From contig NZ_JAQSWB010000005.1 in assembly GCF_029266855.1 (NCBI RefSeq), positions 186,001 through 250,000 on the forward strand: a stretch of 64,000 bases of DNA, read 5' to 3'. A model generated the notes under the pieces. The model worked only from the letters and a program-made list of their open reading frames with translations, was not told the origin of the DNA and did not search any database. Made by a program: the position numbers and the translations under genes. Source of the DNA: Fluviicola sp. Its GTDB lineage: Bacteria > Bacteroidota > Bacteroidia > Flavobacteriales_D > Crocinitomicaceae. Positions within the stretch are counted from its first letter, which is position 1. Every line of letters starts with the position of its first letter. This document shows positions 17,035 to 25,448 of the stretch, piece by piece.

Positions 17035-17796
17035 TTAAAGCATCTTGATTCTATTGGTCAACTCATCTCTGTATGAGCCACCGATTGGAATCAGCTTACG
17101 GTCATTTTCCAATTGCAAATTCGGGAAATCGATTGATGCAATTTTATCCAAACGGACAATAAACGAACGGTGAACACGAATGAACTGATCGGTACCCAAT
17201 TTTGTTTCGATATCCTTCATAGTGGAATGAATCGTATATCGTGTTTCATTGGTGTTGATAACCACATAATCTTTCAAAGCTTCAATGAAATAAATATCAT
17301 TCATATTTAATTTCACCAATTTGCTGTTTGACTTTACAAAAATGAACTCATTCAATGAATCCTTTTCTTTGTTTTCAACAAGGGAATAAAGCATATCTCG
17401 CTCACGTTCCACTTCCTGTTCTTTTTTATGTTTGTAAAGAGCCATTTCGATCGAAGTGTGCAGATCGATTTCTTTAAAAGGTTTTAAGATATAACCGTAA
17501 GGTTCGGTAACTTTTGCCTTTGACAAAGTTGCTTCGTCGGCATAAGCGGTTAAATAAATAACCGGTATTGAATAGCGGTTTCGAACAATTTCAGCTGTTT
17601 CGATTCCATTCATTTCCCCCTTCAGCATGATGTCCATTAAGACAATATCCGGCTGATTTGCCTCTAATAATTCGAGTGCTTTTTCACCCGACGGAGCTGC
17701 GCCAACTACGTGGTATCCAAGCTTTTTCAAACTGGATTGGATATCCTTCGAAACAATGAATTCATCTTCTACAACTAATACATTAGCCTTCGTCAT
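17035..17796 (-). CDS. LytTR-type response regulator
   Basis: 253 residues. The receiver domain has the acidic pair E10/D11, the phosphoacceptor D55 (VLMDIML), T83 in 'VIYLTAYAD' and K104-type 'YILKPF'. A short coiled linker (about 125-145) leads to a LytTR DNA-binding domain ('FIFVKSNSKLVKLNMNDIYFIEALKDYVVINT...FIRVHRSFIV'). Such regulators usually pair with a membrane histidine kinase of the LytS type; none is adjacent. Its promoter is the minus-strand TACTTTTG box at 17815. Confidence 0.95.
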   Translation of the reverse strand: MTKANVLVVEDEFIVSKDIQSSLKKLGYHVVGAAPSGEKALELLEANQPDIVLMDIMLKGEMNGIETAEIVRNRYSIPVIYLTAYADEATLSKAKVTEPYGYILKPFKEIDLHTSIEMALYKHKKEQEVERERDMLYSLVENKEKDSLNEFIFVKSNSKLVKLNMNDIYFIEALKDYVVINTNETRYTIHSTMKDIETKLGTDQFIRVHRSFIVRLDKIASIDFPNLQLENDRKLIPIGGSYRDELTNRIKML

Positions 17797-17814
17797 TCTT
17801 TACAGCTTTGGATT

Positions 17815-17822
17815 CAAAAGTA
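17815..17822 (-). promoter_or_regulatory. Promoter -7 box of the LytTR regulator gene (TACTTTTG)
   Basis: Exact TAnnTTTG match on the minus strand, 18 bases before the ATG at 17796. Confidence 0.65.
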
Positions 17823-18431
17823 ATTAAATTTGAGATTTAATCACCATGTGTTTTAATATTTCGTAGACACTTAACTTTCGTTCGTCTATTCGAATATAAA
17901 CTTTAACTATGAATTGTGCAAATTAGTCTCAAAAAGGAATACAATCTAATAATAGAATAAAAAGATTTTATATAAAGAAATTTACTATATCTATTAGGGG
18001 TGTTAATTCGTGTAAAACTTTCGATCGAAAGATTCGTTTTTTAAACTTATGAGTTATTCCTTCCTACTTATTGACAATGATTCGGGTTCTTTTAGAGTTC
18101 TGTTACAAGAGTTTATGCAGATATGAACAAATTGAGCAGAATTGTTAATGTGGAAAAAATAGTTTCTTTTAACCCTGTTAATATGTGTTTAACATGATGA
18201 TAAAAGAGCGATAACTCTGTCAAACTTTATAGTGCTTTATCCGAAAACTTGTACATATGTCTAAATAGTTCGAATATCCTAGAAATAGTTATGGATACTT
18301 TCTAACAGATATTGACAATTTAATCCTTGATCGTGTGTAAAACTCCTTTTTGGAATCCTATATAAACCAGGCCTTTCGGAGAAAGCTTTTTTTCTTATTG
18401 TTAATTGATTGTTCCATTTGTTGATAAGCCG
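17823..18431. other. Long AT-rich gene-free spacer; origin-like features weak
   Basis: No credible ORF on either strand. The spacer is AT-rich and holds three one-mismatch matches to the DnaA box complement TGTGNATAA, all on the plus strand (18149-18157, 18184-18192, 18334-18342). It also holds a perfect 14-bp palindrome, CTTTCGATCGAAAG (18018-18031). An imperfect hairpin followed by seven T lies at about 18371-18394. It is the longest unexplained spacer in the window. It could be an origin, a long leader of rpiB, or decayed DNA; I cannot choose from sequence alone. Confidence 0.5.
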
Positions 18432-18439
18432 TAACTTTG
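18432..18439 (+). promoter_or_regulatory. rpiB promoter -7 box (TAACTTTG)
   Basis: Exact TAnnTTTG match 17 bases before the ATG at 18457. It falls inside the longer frame starting at 18409, which is therefore rejected. Confidence 0.7.
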
Positions 18440-18456
18440 AGAAAACTTTCATTATT

Positions 18457-18891
18457 ATGTCTCAAATCATTCCTATAGGAGCAGATCACGCAGGATTTCA
18501 ATTGAAATCAGAAGTTATTAAACATTTAGAATCATTGGGTTACCAGGTTAAGGATTACGGATGTTATAGTGAAGACAGTATCGATTATGCAGATTTTGGA
18601 CATCCGGTTGCGGATCACGTGGAGTCAAACGAGGGTTCAAAAGGAATTGTAATCTGCGGAAGCGGAAATGGTATCAACATGACTGTTAATAAACACCAGG
18701 GAATCCGCGGAGCACTTTGCTGGAAAAAAGAAATAGCTCAATTGGCCCGCGAACACAACGATGCAAACATCCTTACTTTACCCGCCCGCTTTGTTTCAGT
18801 AGAAGAAGCACTTGAAATGGTGGATATTTTCTGGAACACTCCATTCGAAGGAGGAAGACACCAGAAGCGGGTTGAGAAAATTCCTTTATAA
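18457..18891 (+). CDS. rpiB: Ribose-5-phosphate isomerase B
   Basis: 144 residues. RpiB interconverts ribose 5-phosphate and ribulose 5-phosphate in the pentose phosphate pathway. 'IPIGADHAGFQLKSEV' at the N-terminus and the catalytic cysteine C67 in 'GIVICGSGNGINMTVNK' match the RpiB/LacAB family; 'HNDANILTLPARFVS' is also characteristic. The start is placed after a promoter box at 18432. It stands alone with its own promoter, downstream of a long AT-rich spacer. Confidence 0.95.
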   Translation: MSQIIPIGADHAGFQLKSEVIKHLESLGYQVKDYGCYSEDSIDYADFGHPVADHVESNEGSKGIVICGSGNGINMTVNKHQGIRGALCWKKEIAQLAREHNDANILTLPARFVSVEEALEMVDIFWNTPFEGGRHQKRVEKIPL

Positions 18892-18913
18892 TAATGTAAA
18901 ATTAATAATGGAG

Positions 18914-18931
18914 TCCCGATAATTATCGGGA
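18914..18931. repeat. Perfect 18-bp palindrome TCCCGATAATTATCGGGA
   Basis: A fully symmetric 18-mer between rpiB and the M28 peptidase gene, 22 bases after the rpiB stop. There is no T-run, so it is not a classical terminator. Its form resembles short dispersed palindromes seen in Bacteroidota intergenic regions (recollection). Confidence 0.75.
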
Positions 18932-18981
18932 TGAAAAGATTGAAAACAATTCTACCATTTTACATTTTCAATTTAAAACTT

Positions 18982-20436
18982 ATGAAGCACCTTTTCAGTA
19001 TTTTATTTTCAGGCGCTGTGTGCGTTTGTTTCTCACAACAGCTTGATGCAGCAAAAAAATACAGCTCCTATATTAATGAAGAGGATCTGAAAAAGAATCT
19101 CACCATTTTAGCTTCCGATGAATATCTTGGAAGGGAAACAGGAAAACAAGGTCAGAAAATGACAGCTGAGTTCTTAACGGCCTATTTTAAGAAATTGGGC
19201 TGCGCCTTCGCTCCGGGAATGACAGCTTATGAACAGCATTTTGAAGTCATTGAAAACACCCCGGGCGGAACATTGTCACTGACCAATGTTTCACTGAACT
19301 TCAAAACCGACTTTATCTATTACGCCTGCAAGTCTAAAACAACCATAGAAAACTTACCGGTTTATAGTGTTGAACAATTACCGCTTGTTGAAGAAAAGCC
19401 ATGTTATGTTATTCATAAATTGCAAAGCCTGGAGGTTCGCAAAGAGGTTTCTGTTTTAAAGAAGGAATTGCCGAAACATGTTAAAGGAATCATTCTTGTT
19501 TCTAAAGACTATGATACCTTATATGAATACATGGAACATTATGTAACTACAAAAAGTATGGTTCTGGCTGATGAGAAGAAGAAAGAAGAATTTCCGATCC
19601 TGTTTATAAAAGAATCGTCTCTGGCAAGCCTGAAGAAGAAGTCCAATGGATTTTTAAGCGGGAAAGGGAAGGTTCTCAAAACTTCCAAACCGGTTTTTAC
19701 CTTAAATGCACAATTGAACACACAGGAAGAAAAACTGACAAGCTCCAATGTTCTGGCTTATATAGAAGGAAGCGATCCGGCTCTTTCAAAAGAGGTGGTG
19801 ATCATTACAGCTCATTACGATCATATCGGAGTAGATCACGGAGTGGTGTATAACGGAGCAGATGATGATGGAACCGGAACAGTTGCGTTGCTGGAACTTG
19901 CGGAAGCTTTTATGGAAGCAAAAAAGAATGGTCAGGGACCAAAGCGTTCGATTTTGATCATGCCTGTTTCAGGTGAAGAAAAAGGATTGCTCGGGTCGGA
20001 TTATTATTCTTCACATCCGGTTATTCCTCTTGAGAATACGGTAGCAGACTTAAACATTGATATGATCGGCCGAAACGATATCGGTCATGAAAAAGACACG
20101 AACTACATTTATATCATTGGTTCAAACATGCTAAGTAATGATCTTCATGAGGCGAATGAACGGATGAATGCAAAATACACGCAATTGAAATTGGATTATA
20201 AGTTCAACAGCTTATCCGATCCAAATCAGTTTTACTATCGCTCGGACCATTACAATTTTGCGAAGCATAATATTCCCGTTATATTTTACTTCAGCGGAGT
20301 TCATGAAGACTATCACCAGCCAACGGATGATGTGGAAAAAATACTATTCCCCAAAACAGAGAAAGTTGCCCGCTTGGTTTTCTTTACTGCCTGGGAAATT
20401 GCAGATGCTTCGAAGCGAATTACTTTGAACCGGTAA
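18982..20436 (+). CDS. M28-family zinc metallopeptidase, exported
   Basis: 484 residues from the ATG at 18982, which gives a clean signal peptide (MKHLFSILFSGAVCVCFSQQ); the longer frame begins inside an 18-bp palindrome. The M28 zinc ligands are visible in order: H in 'ITAHYDHIG', D in 'NGADDDGTG', the EE pair in 'SGEEKGLLGS', D in 'NIDMIGR' and H in 'YRSDHYNFAKH'. These peptidases are aminopeptidases, here probably periplasmic or outer-membrane associated. A protease-associated-type insert seems to fill residues 110-250. The 3' end overlaps the convergent thioredoxin-like gene by 17 bases. Confidence 0.93.
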   Translation: MKHLFSILFSGAVCVCFSQQLDAAKKYSSYINEEDLKKNLTILASDEYLGRETGKQGQKMTAEFLTAYFKKLGCAFAPGMTAYEQHFEVIENTPGGTLSLTNVSLNFKTDFIYYACKSKTTIENLPVYSVEQLPLVEEKPCYVIHKLQSLEVRKEVSVLKKELPKHVKGIILVSKDYDTLYEYMEHYVTTKSMVLADEKKKEEFPILFIKESSLASLKKKSNGFLSGKGKVLKTSKPVFTLNAQLNTQEEKLTSSNVLAYIEGSDPALSKEVVIITAHYDHIGVDHGVVYNGADDDGTGTVALLELAEAFMEAKKNGQGPKRSILIMPVSGEEKGLLGSDYYSSHPVIPLENTVADLNIDMIGRNDIGHEKDTNYIYIIGSNMLSNDLHEANERMNAKYTQLKLDYKFNSLSDPNQFYYRSDHYNFAKHNIPVIFYFSGVHEDYHQPTDDVEKILFPKTEKVARLVFFTAWEIADASKRITLNR

Positions 20437-21649
20437 TTCCAAGTAAAGATTCGATCAGCGAATTGGTTTTGTTAACATATTCAGTGTAAACATCCCCAGT
20501 TCCCGGACCATTGAATCCGGTGTGAATTCGTTTTACTTCACCATCCCTTCCTATATAAATGGAAGTAGGAAACGAGATAACTTCATTAAGCATTTTAAAT
20601 TGTTCGGATGCAATTCCTTTGGAGGCTTTACCTCCTACCAAAAAAGTAAAATCCAGATTTTTACGCTGTTTTAAAGTAAGTATTTTCCTAGCCTGCTCTT
20701 CGAATGAATCTGCAGTTTCATATCCGATCGAAATGATTTCCAAACCTTTTGAATGGTATTTGTCGTATAGTTCTTTATAATAGTTGGTTTCATCCATACA
20801 ATTCGGACACCAGGTACCCATTATTTGAATGATGACAACCTTTCCCCGTGTCTCGGCATTCGGAAAGTAATAAGCTGTACCGTCCAAAGCCTTTAAGTTA
20901 AAGCTGAAAACCGAATTATCCTTTTTCAAAACAGTTATTGAATCCGGATCCCGTAATTCATAATTCGGATTATAGGTGGCCACAAAATCCGTAGAATAAT
21001 GCTTGCCGCTATAAAAATAACCTTGTACACGTTGATCCTTTAATGTACCGTTCAGCAGGAATGCATGTGAACCATCGAAAGCCGAAAGATAAAATTTAGA
21101 TCCTTCAATTGTTCCTTCAAGAAAACGGTAATCGCCCGTTTCTGTTCTGAAAGTTCCGGTAAGGTGGTTTTGATTTTGAGAAATAATTCCCAGAGCATCT
21201 TCTTCTTCGTTAGTTTGAGGAGAAAAATGTGTTTCCCATTTCCCGTTTAAACTTCCAACCGGGGCATCTTTTTTTCGTGGTTTTTGATTAAAATTAGCGA
21301 AAAAAGGGATTTTATAGTTTGCACCTTTATTATAGTTGAACCAAAACCCACGAATTTCCTTCTTTTTGTCTGTTATAAATCTTAACTCGGAATCAAAGCT
21401 TGGGAACGGAAGAATAATCGTGTCTCCTTTTTTTATTCCATTCATTAATTCAATTCTTTCCTCCGCGTTATGAACAACAAGAAGAATTCGTTTTTGTTTT
21501 TTCTCTACCGTTAAATGAACCGGCAATTGGGTTGTTTCATTTAACTGAAGATAGGCAGAATAAGATCCGGGAAGAAGAGGAATCTTTTGGGAATGTACAG
21601 ATGCTGCTGAGAAAACGGCCAATAATAAAGAGGTGAAACGTATTTTCAT
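20420..21649 (-). CDS. TlpA-like thioredoxin-fold protein, exported
   Basis: 409 residues with a signal peptide (MKIRFTSLLLAVFSAASVHSQ). The C-terminal 150 residues form a TlpA/ResA-type thioredoxin domain with redox motif WCPNC near residue 280 ('VVIIQIMGTWCPNCMDETNYYKELYDKYHSKGLEIISIG'). The N-terminal two thirds are beta-rich and unassigned. Such proteins reduce or transfer disulfides in the periplasm. A minus-strand TACTTTAG (one mismatch to TAnnTTTG) lies just upstream. The 3' end overlaps the M28 peptidase gene. Confidence 0.9.
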   Translation of the reverse strand: MKIRFTSLLLAVFSAASVHSQKIPLLPGSYSAYLQLNETTQLPVHLTVEKKQKRILLVVHNAEERIELMNGIKKGDTIILPFPSFDSELRFITDKKKEIRGFWFNYNKGANYKIPFFANFNQKPRKKDAPVGSLNGKWETHFSPQTNEEEDALGIISQNQNHLTGTFRTETGDYRFLEGTIEGSKFYLSAFDGSHAFLLNGTLKDQRVQGYFYSGKHYSTDFVATYNPNYELRDPDSITVLKKDNSVFSFNLKALDGTAYYFPNAETRGKVVIIQIMGTWCPNCMDETNYYKELYDKYHSKGLEIISIGYETADSFEEQARKILTLKQRKNLDFTFLVGGKASKGIASEQFKMLNEVISFPTSIYIGRDGEVKRIHTGFNGPGTGDVYTEYVNKTNSLIESLLGITGSK

Positions 21650-21748
21650 GGGGTGCTAAAGTACCACTAAATTAATTTTTTATTTTGAAGAAATCAGAGT
21701 CGTGCAACCTTTTTTGGTAGTTTAGAGTCTATTGATACAGCAAGTGCT

Positions 21749-22282
21749 ATGGATGATTTAACATTGGTAAATGAATGCGCCAAAGGAAATTCAAAAGCAC
21801 AGCGAGCGTTGTTTGATAAGTTTGCTCCCAAGATGCTGGCAGTTTGCCAGCGCTATCTGAGAAATAGCCAGGAAGCTGAAGATGTATTACAAGATGGTTT
21901 TGTAAAGGTTTTTCAGAAGATTGTGGATTTCAAGATGGAAGGATCTCTGGAAGGATGGATCAGAAGAATCGTTGTAAATACGGCTTTGGATACCATTCGA
22001 AAGAACAAAAAGCTATTGGATGACGTTCAGGTTGAAGAAGTTCAGTACAAAGTATCTTTTACAGACCATCAGTTTGATGGAATGGACCTGGCACAGTTAA
22101 TGAAGTTAATTGACGGAATGCCTGACGGATATCGAATTGTATTTAACATGTTTGCAATAGAAGGTTATTCACATAAAGAAATAGCAGATACATTGGGGGT
22201 GACGGAGAATACCTCCAAATCTCAATACTCGCGTGCACGGGCTTTTCTACGCACTCAATTAGAACTATTAGAACGTGATTGA
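21749..22282 (+). CDS. ECF-type RNA polymerase sigma factor
   Basis: 177 residues. Sigma region 2 is seen as 'RALFDKFAPKMLAVCQRYLRNSQEAEDVLQDGFVKVFQKIVDFKMEGSLEGWIRRIVVNTALD'. Region 4 follows as 'YRIVFNMFAIEGYSHKEIADTLGVTENTSKSQYSRARAFLRTQL'. It overlaps the next gene by eight bases, which makes that gene the natural candidate for its membrane regulator. TAGTTTAG, one base off the -7 box, lies upstream near 21717. Confidence 0.93.
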   Translation: MDDLTLVNECAKGNSKAQRALFDKFAPKMLAVCQRYLRNSQEAEDVLQDGFVKVFQKIVDFKMEGSLEGWIRRIVVNTALDTIRKNKKLLDDVQVEEVQYKVSFTDHQFDGMDLAQLMKLIDGMPDGYRIVFNMFAIEGYSHKEIADTLGVTENTSKSQYSRARAFLRTQLELLERD

Positions 22283-23207
22283 AAAAGATAATATACAAGA
22301 ACTGTTTTCAAAGGCTTTTGAAAACCAGACCTCTGCGGTAAGGCCGGAGTTGTGGGCTGGTGTTCAGGCGAAGATGGCCGCTGCAGGTGTTGCTTCTACA
22401 GCAACAGTTGCAAGCAAGGGGCTTTCTGCTTTGACGAAATGGATCATTGGCTCAGCTGCAGTTGGAACTGTGGGCGTGGCTACTGTTGTTGCTTTGAATT
22501 CAGGTGGAGAAACAAATGAGAAGACAAATTCTCCAAAAGAGATCTCTCAGAATATGACTGTAAACGGTCCCGAAGAAAGCAAACCGGAACAATCGCTTAA
22601 GAAGGAAAACACATATTCTGCTAAACCGGAATCAGTGACGAATTCAAAAGAGACGTTTGAAGCTATTCAGCAAGAAGCAAATCCGTATAGTAAGGAATTT
22701 AAAGCAGATCCTATTCCGGCAGAAAAGGAAAATCAGCCTTCTGAGACGCTTAAAGAGGATAAAGGAAAAGTAGAAGAGAAAGTTACTTCAACGGATAACA
22801 GCAAAAAAGAATCGGGTGAAAAGACAGATTCCAAAAAGGTTGCTGACAAGAAAGAAGACACAAAAGAAACACCGGCAAAACATCCGGAAGATATAAAAGA
22901 ACCTGTTTTTGTTAAGTTAGAAGCGAAGGTTACCAAGTTCCCTAGTATTTTTACTCCTAATGGGGACGGAAGTAATGATGTCTACTTTGTAAAAGCAGAG
23001 AACATTAATGATTTCCAATTACTTATTATTGACCAAAATAACCGTGAAATGTTCCGTTCAAATGCTCCTGGTGAACAGGAAGGCTGGAACGGAAGAGATA
23101 AATCCGGTGATGAAGCACCAAGTGGAAGCTATGCTGCAATCGTTACAGGGAAAGATCAAAACGGGAAAAACTTTAGGGACATTCAATTGTTCGAATTAAG
23201 ACGCTAA
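22275..23207 (+). CDS. Membrane protein, putative sigma regulator with CHU_C/gliding-type domain
   Basis: 310 residues, GTG start, overlapping the sigma gene by eight bases. The N-terminus (about 1-50) is a short presumably cytoplasmic part without a zinc anti-sigma motif. One transmembrane segment follows (56-75, WIIGSAAVGTVGVATVVALN). A Lys/Glu/Pro/Ser-rich linker of about 130 residues leads to a C-terminal domain, 'FPSIFTPNGDGSNDVYFVKAENINDFQLLIIDQNN' ... 'NGRDKSGDEAPSGSYAAIV'. That domain is the gliding-motility/CHU_C (type B T9SS-like) module. Genetic position suggests an anti-sigma role; the domain is normally found on surface proteins. A strong terminator follows. The domain call is firm; the regulatory role is inference. 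Confidence 0.8.
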   Translation: MIEKDNIQELFSKAFENQTSAVRPELWAGVQAKMAAAGVASTATVASKGLSALTKWIIGSAAVGTVGVATVVALNSGGETNEKTNSPKEISQNMTVNGPEESKPEQSLKKENTYSAKPESVTNSKETFEAIQQEANPYSKEFKADPIPAEKENQPSETLKEDKGKVEEKVTSTDNSKKESGEKTDSKKVADKKEDTKETPAKHPEDIKEPVFVKLEAKVTKFPSIFTPNGDGSNDVYFVKAENINDFQLLIIDQNNREMFRSNAPGEQEGWNGRDKSGDEAPSGSYAAIVTGKDQNGKNFRDIQLFELRR

Positions 23208-23235
23208 TAATTACACGTATACTGAAACATAAGAG

Positions 23236-23262
23236 AGTCCTGCACAATGCAGGACTTTTTTT
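23236..23262 (+). terminator. Rho-independent terminator of the ECF operon
   Basis: Arms AGTCCTGCA and TGCAGGACT (loop CAA) are perfect complements and are followed by seven T residues. Confidence 0.95.
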
Positions 23263-23267
23263 GTTTT

Positions 23268-23334
23268 ACCGCAAAGAAGCAAAGTACGCTGATCTTGAAT
23301 TTTTCCTGCTTTGTATTATTTTCCTCTTTGCGGT
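23268..23334. repeat. Intergenic element bounded by ACCGCAAAG / CTTTGCGGT
   Basis: A perfect 9-bp inverted repeat (23268-23276 and 23326-23334) frames about 50 bases of AT-rich sequence. The same CTTTGCGGT word recurs in other spacers (about 15230, 26865), pointing to a dispersed degenerate repeat family. Confidence 0.5.
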
Positions 23335-23376
23335 TAATAGATATTGTGGTAAACTTGTTAGCGCTTAAACACAAGT

Positions 23377-23781
23377 ATGGAAAATCTATCGATTACCTCC
23401 GACAAAAATCAACTCGATCTCGAATTCATCACAGCTTTTATCACTCAAAGCTATTGGGCAAAAGGTCGGACGTTGGAAACGATGCAAACGCTTATTGATA
23501 ATTCCCTGAATTTCGGTGTGTTCTTAAACGATAAACAAATCGGTTTTGCGCGAGTTGTAACGGATTATGCTCAGTTTGCCTACCTCATGGATGTATTCAT
23601 AGACAAGGTACACCAGGGCCGGGGCTATTCGAAGATCCTGATGAAACACATCCTGGAAAACGAAGCGCTGAAAAACGTAAAGGTGTGGCGGCTCGCAACC
23701 TCCGATGCACACGAATTATATCGGAAGTTCGGCTTCACCGGATTGTCGAAACCGGAGAATATGATGGAGTTATTTCGTTAA
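23377..23781 (+). CDS. GNAT-family N-acetyltransferase
   Basis: 134 residues. The acetyl-CoA-binding pattern is seen in 'AYLMDVFIDKVHQGRGYSKILMKHILEN' (Q/RxxGxG/A as HQGRGYS). The C-terminal 'WRLATSDAHELYRKFGFTGL' is the usual motif B of small GNAT enzymes. The substrate is unknown. It is followed eight bases later by a small membrane protein gene. Confidence 0.92.
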   Translation: MENLSITSDKNQLDLEFITAFITQSYWAKGRTLETMQTLIDNSLNFGVFLNDKQIGFARVVTDYAQFAYLMDVFIDKVHQGRGYSKILMKHILENEALKNVKVWRLATSDAHELYRKFGFTGLSKPENMMELFR

Positions 23782-23789
23782 TTTTACTT

Positions 23790-23948
23790 ATGAAAGATAC
23801 AACAACTTACAAAACTGAAGTTCAACAAATTTCCAGGGAAAAAGAAGCAAAAAAAGAAATGAAGGAAAGCGGTTTGGTTATGACCATCGCTTTTGTTGTA
23901 ATGGTATTTATTTGGTTGATCAGAAAATATTTGGTTAAAAGTCAATAA
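23790..23948 (+). CDS. Small single-pass membrane protein (52 residues)
   Basis: The ATG at 23790 lies eight bases after the GNAT stop. The protein, MKDTTTYKTEVQQISREKEAK..., has a charged N-terminal part of about 28 residues. One hydrophobic segment, 'LVMTIAFVVMVFIWLI', and a short basic tail, RKYLVKSQ, follow. Function unknown; the topology is suggested by the flanking charges only. The coding call rests on composition and tight spacing to the previous gene. Confidence 0.6.
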   Translation: MKDTTTYKTEVQQISREKEAKKEMKESGLVMTIAFVVMVFIWLIRKYLVKSQ

Positions 23949-24043
23949 GCCGTTGATTCTATTTTGGCCATCTTTTAATCAGAAATAGTACAACTCAACC
24001 CGTGCAAAAGACATAGATAAATCACCCAAATGAATGAACAGCT

Positions 24044-25369
24044 ATGAAATTATTCGGATTCAACAAGAAATCAAAAGAGGATAAATTTCGACTACCCGAA
24101 AATGATCGGCTTTGGGTGGAGGAAAATTTCAATTGGTTAATCCAGGTTCTTGGATATCCTCACCCAAAAAGTGAGCAGATTTTATTAGCTGAAACATATT
24201 TTCCAATCACTTTCAGGGCAGCACAGGTGGAAGTTGAAAATATTCTCCGGGATTTATGTTACTTGCTTGAAATAGAGGAGAGCAAGATAGAATTTGAAAT
24301 CCATGAAGATCTCCGGGATATTTATGGAATGCCGCTTACAATAGTGGGAAAAACGATGGAAACTGAATTGGAACAGGTCGAGGAAAATTACAAAATCCAC
24401 ATTGCCAACAATCTCAGAAAGCATCCGAAAAGATTGATTTACAACTTGATTTACGAATGTGTAAAAATCAGGCTTCTGGAGAATAAGGTTGAATTTGATT
24501 CCGGTGAAGATACGAGTATGTTTATTTACCTGGCCGGAATCTATTTTGGTTTTGGAGTAATTTTGACTCAGAACCTCACAGAATCAGGAAGCTCCAATGA
24601 CGGAGCTTGGGAAACAAATTGGAGATTTACCTCTCAAATTCCGGATGAAACCATGAGCTATGGATTGGCATTCTTCTCCAAATTGACTGAATTTGAACCT
24701 TCGAATTGGAAAGATGACTTACCGAAAGAGAGGAAAACGCTGGTTGAAAAAGCGATTGACTTTTTAAATGAAAATCCGGATTCCACGTTTAATAAAGGTG
24801 AATTCCTTGCAAAACGACTTTTTGGAATAGCTCATATGCAATACAAAGGTTTTAATATCGAAGAAGCAATTTCAACCCTTGAAAAGAGTCTTCTGTTTAC
24901 AAAAGATGAGTTACTTAAATCGGATATTTATAACAACCTGGGGTATTACTCCCTGAGATTAGGTGAATATGAAAAGAGCATTCCATACTTTCAGGAAGCC
25001 ATCAAGCGTGATCCGGATTATGGTTACCCGAATGATAATTTAGGCTATGCCCTCATTCAGCTTGGAAAATTGGAAGAGGGAAAAACGTGGATCGAAAAAG
25101 CACAATTAACAGAAACCAACGATATCGCCTATTCTTTGCGAAATTTAGCTTTGTACCATCAGGCGAAAGGTGAAATGGAACTGGCAGGAGAAAACTTCCA
25201 AAAAGCATTCAGCGCAACTGAAGGTTCCGTTGATCTATTGGAATTCCATTTTGCTGAATTTCTCTTTAATCAGGGAAAAACCCAAGAAGCACTGAATTAT
25301 TTAAAACAGGCTGTCGAAAAAGGAGAACCGGAAGCAATCAAGAAAATGAAAGAGTTGGGAAAAGCTTGA
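24044..25369 (+). CDS. TPR-repeat protein of unknown function
   Basis: 441 residues, no signal peptide. The first 220 residues are unassigned (mixed alpha/beta). From about 265 to the end there are tetratricopeptide units, most clearly 'SDIYNNLGYYSLRLGEYEKSIPYFQEAIKRDPDYGYPNDNLGYALIQLGKLEEGKTWIEKA' and 'LEFHFAEFLFNQGKTQEALNYLKQAVEKG'. It is probably a cytoplasmic protein-binding scaffold. It stands alone and is followed by repeat copy C. Confidence 0.8.
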   Translation: MKLFGFNKKSKEDKFRLPENDRLWVEENFNWLIQVLGYPHPKSEQILLAETYFPITFRAAQVEVENILRDLCYLLEIEESKIEFEIHEDLRDIYGMPLTIVGKTMETELEQVEENYKIHIANNLRKHPKRLIYNLIYECVKIRLLENKVEFDSGEDTSMFIYLAGIYFGFGVILTQNLTESGSSNDGAWETNWRFTSQIPDETMSYGLAFFSKLTEFEPSNWKDDLPKERKTLVEKAIDFLNENPDSTFNKGEFLAKRLFGIAHMQYKGFNIEEAISTLEKSLLFTKDELLKSDIYNNLGYYSLRLGEYEKSIPYFQEAIKRDPDYGYPNDNLGYALIQLGKLEEGKTWIEKAQLTETNDIAYSLRNLALYHQAKGEMELAGENFQKAFSATEGSVDLLEFHFAEFLFNQGKTQEALNYLKQAVEKGEPEAIKKMKELGKA

Positions 25370-25448
25370 CATCTAATTGGCTAAAAACATCAACGAATGG
25401 GGATATTATATTCAACAGAATAACCTCTCTATGTCCTTCAGCAGGAAA

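Noticed and set aside
18614-18629. TCACGTGGAG inside rpiB as a parS site
   Set aside because: About 10/16 matches; explained by coding sequence.
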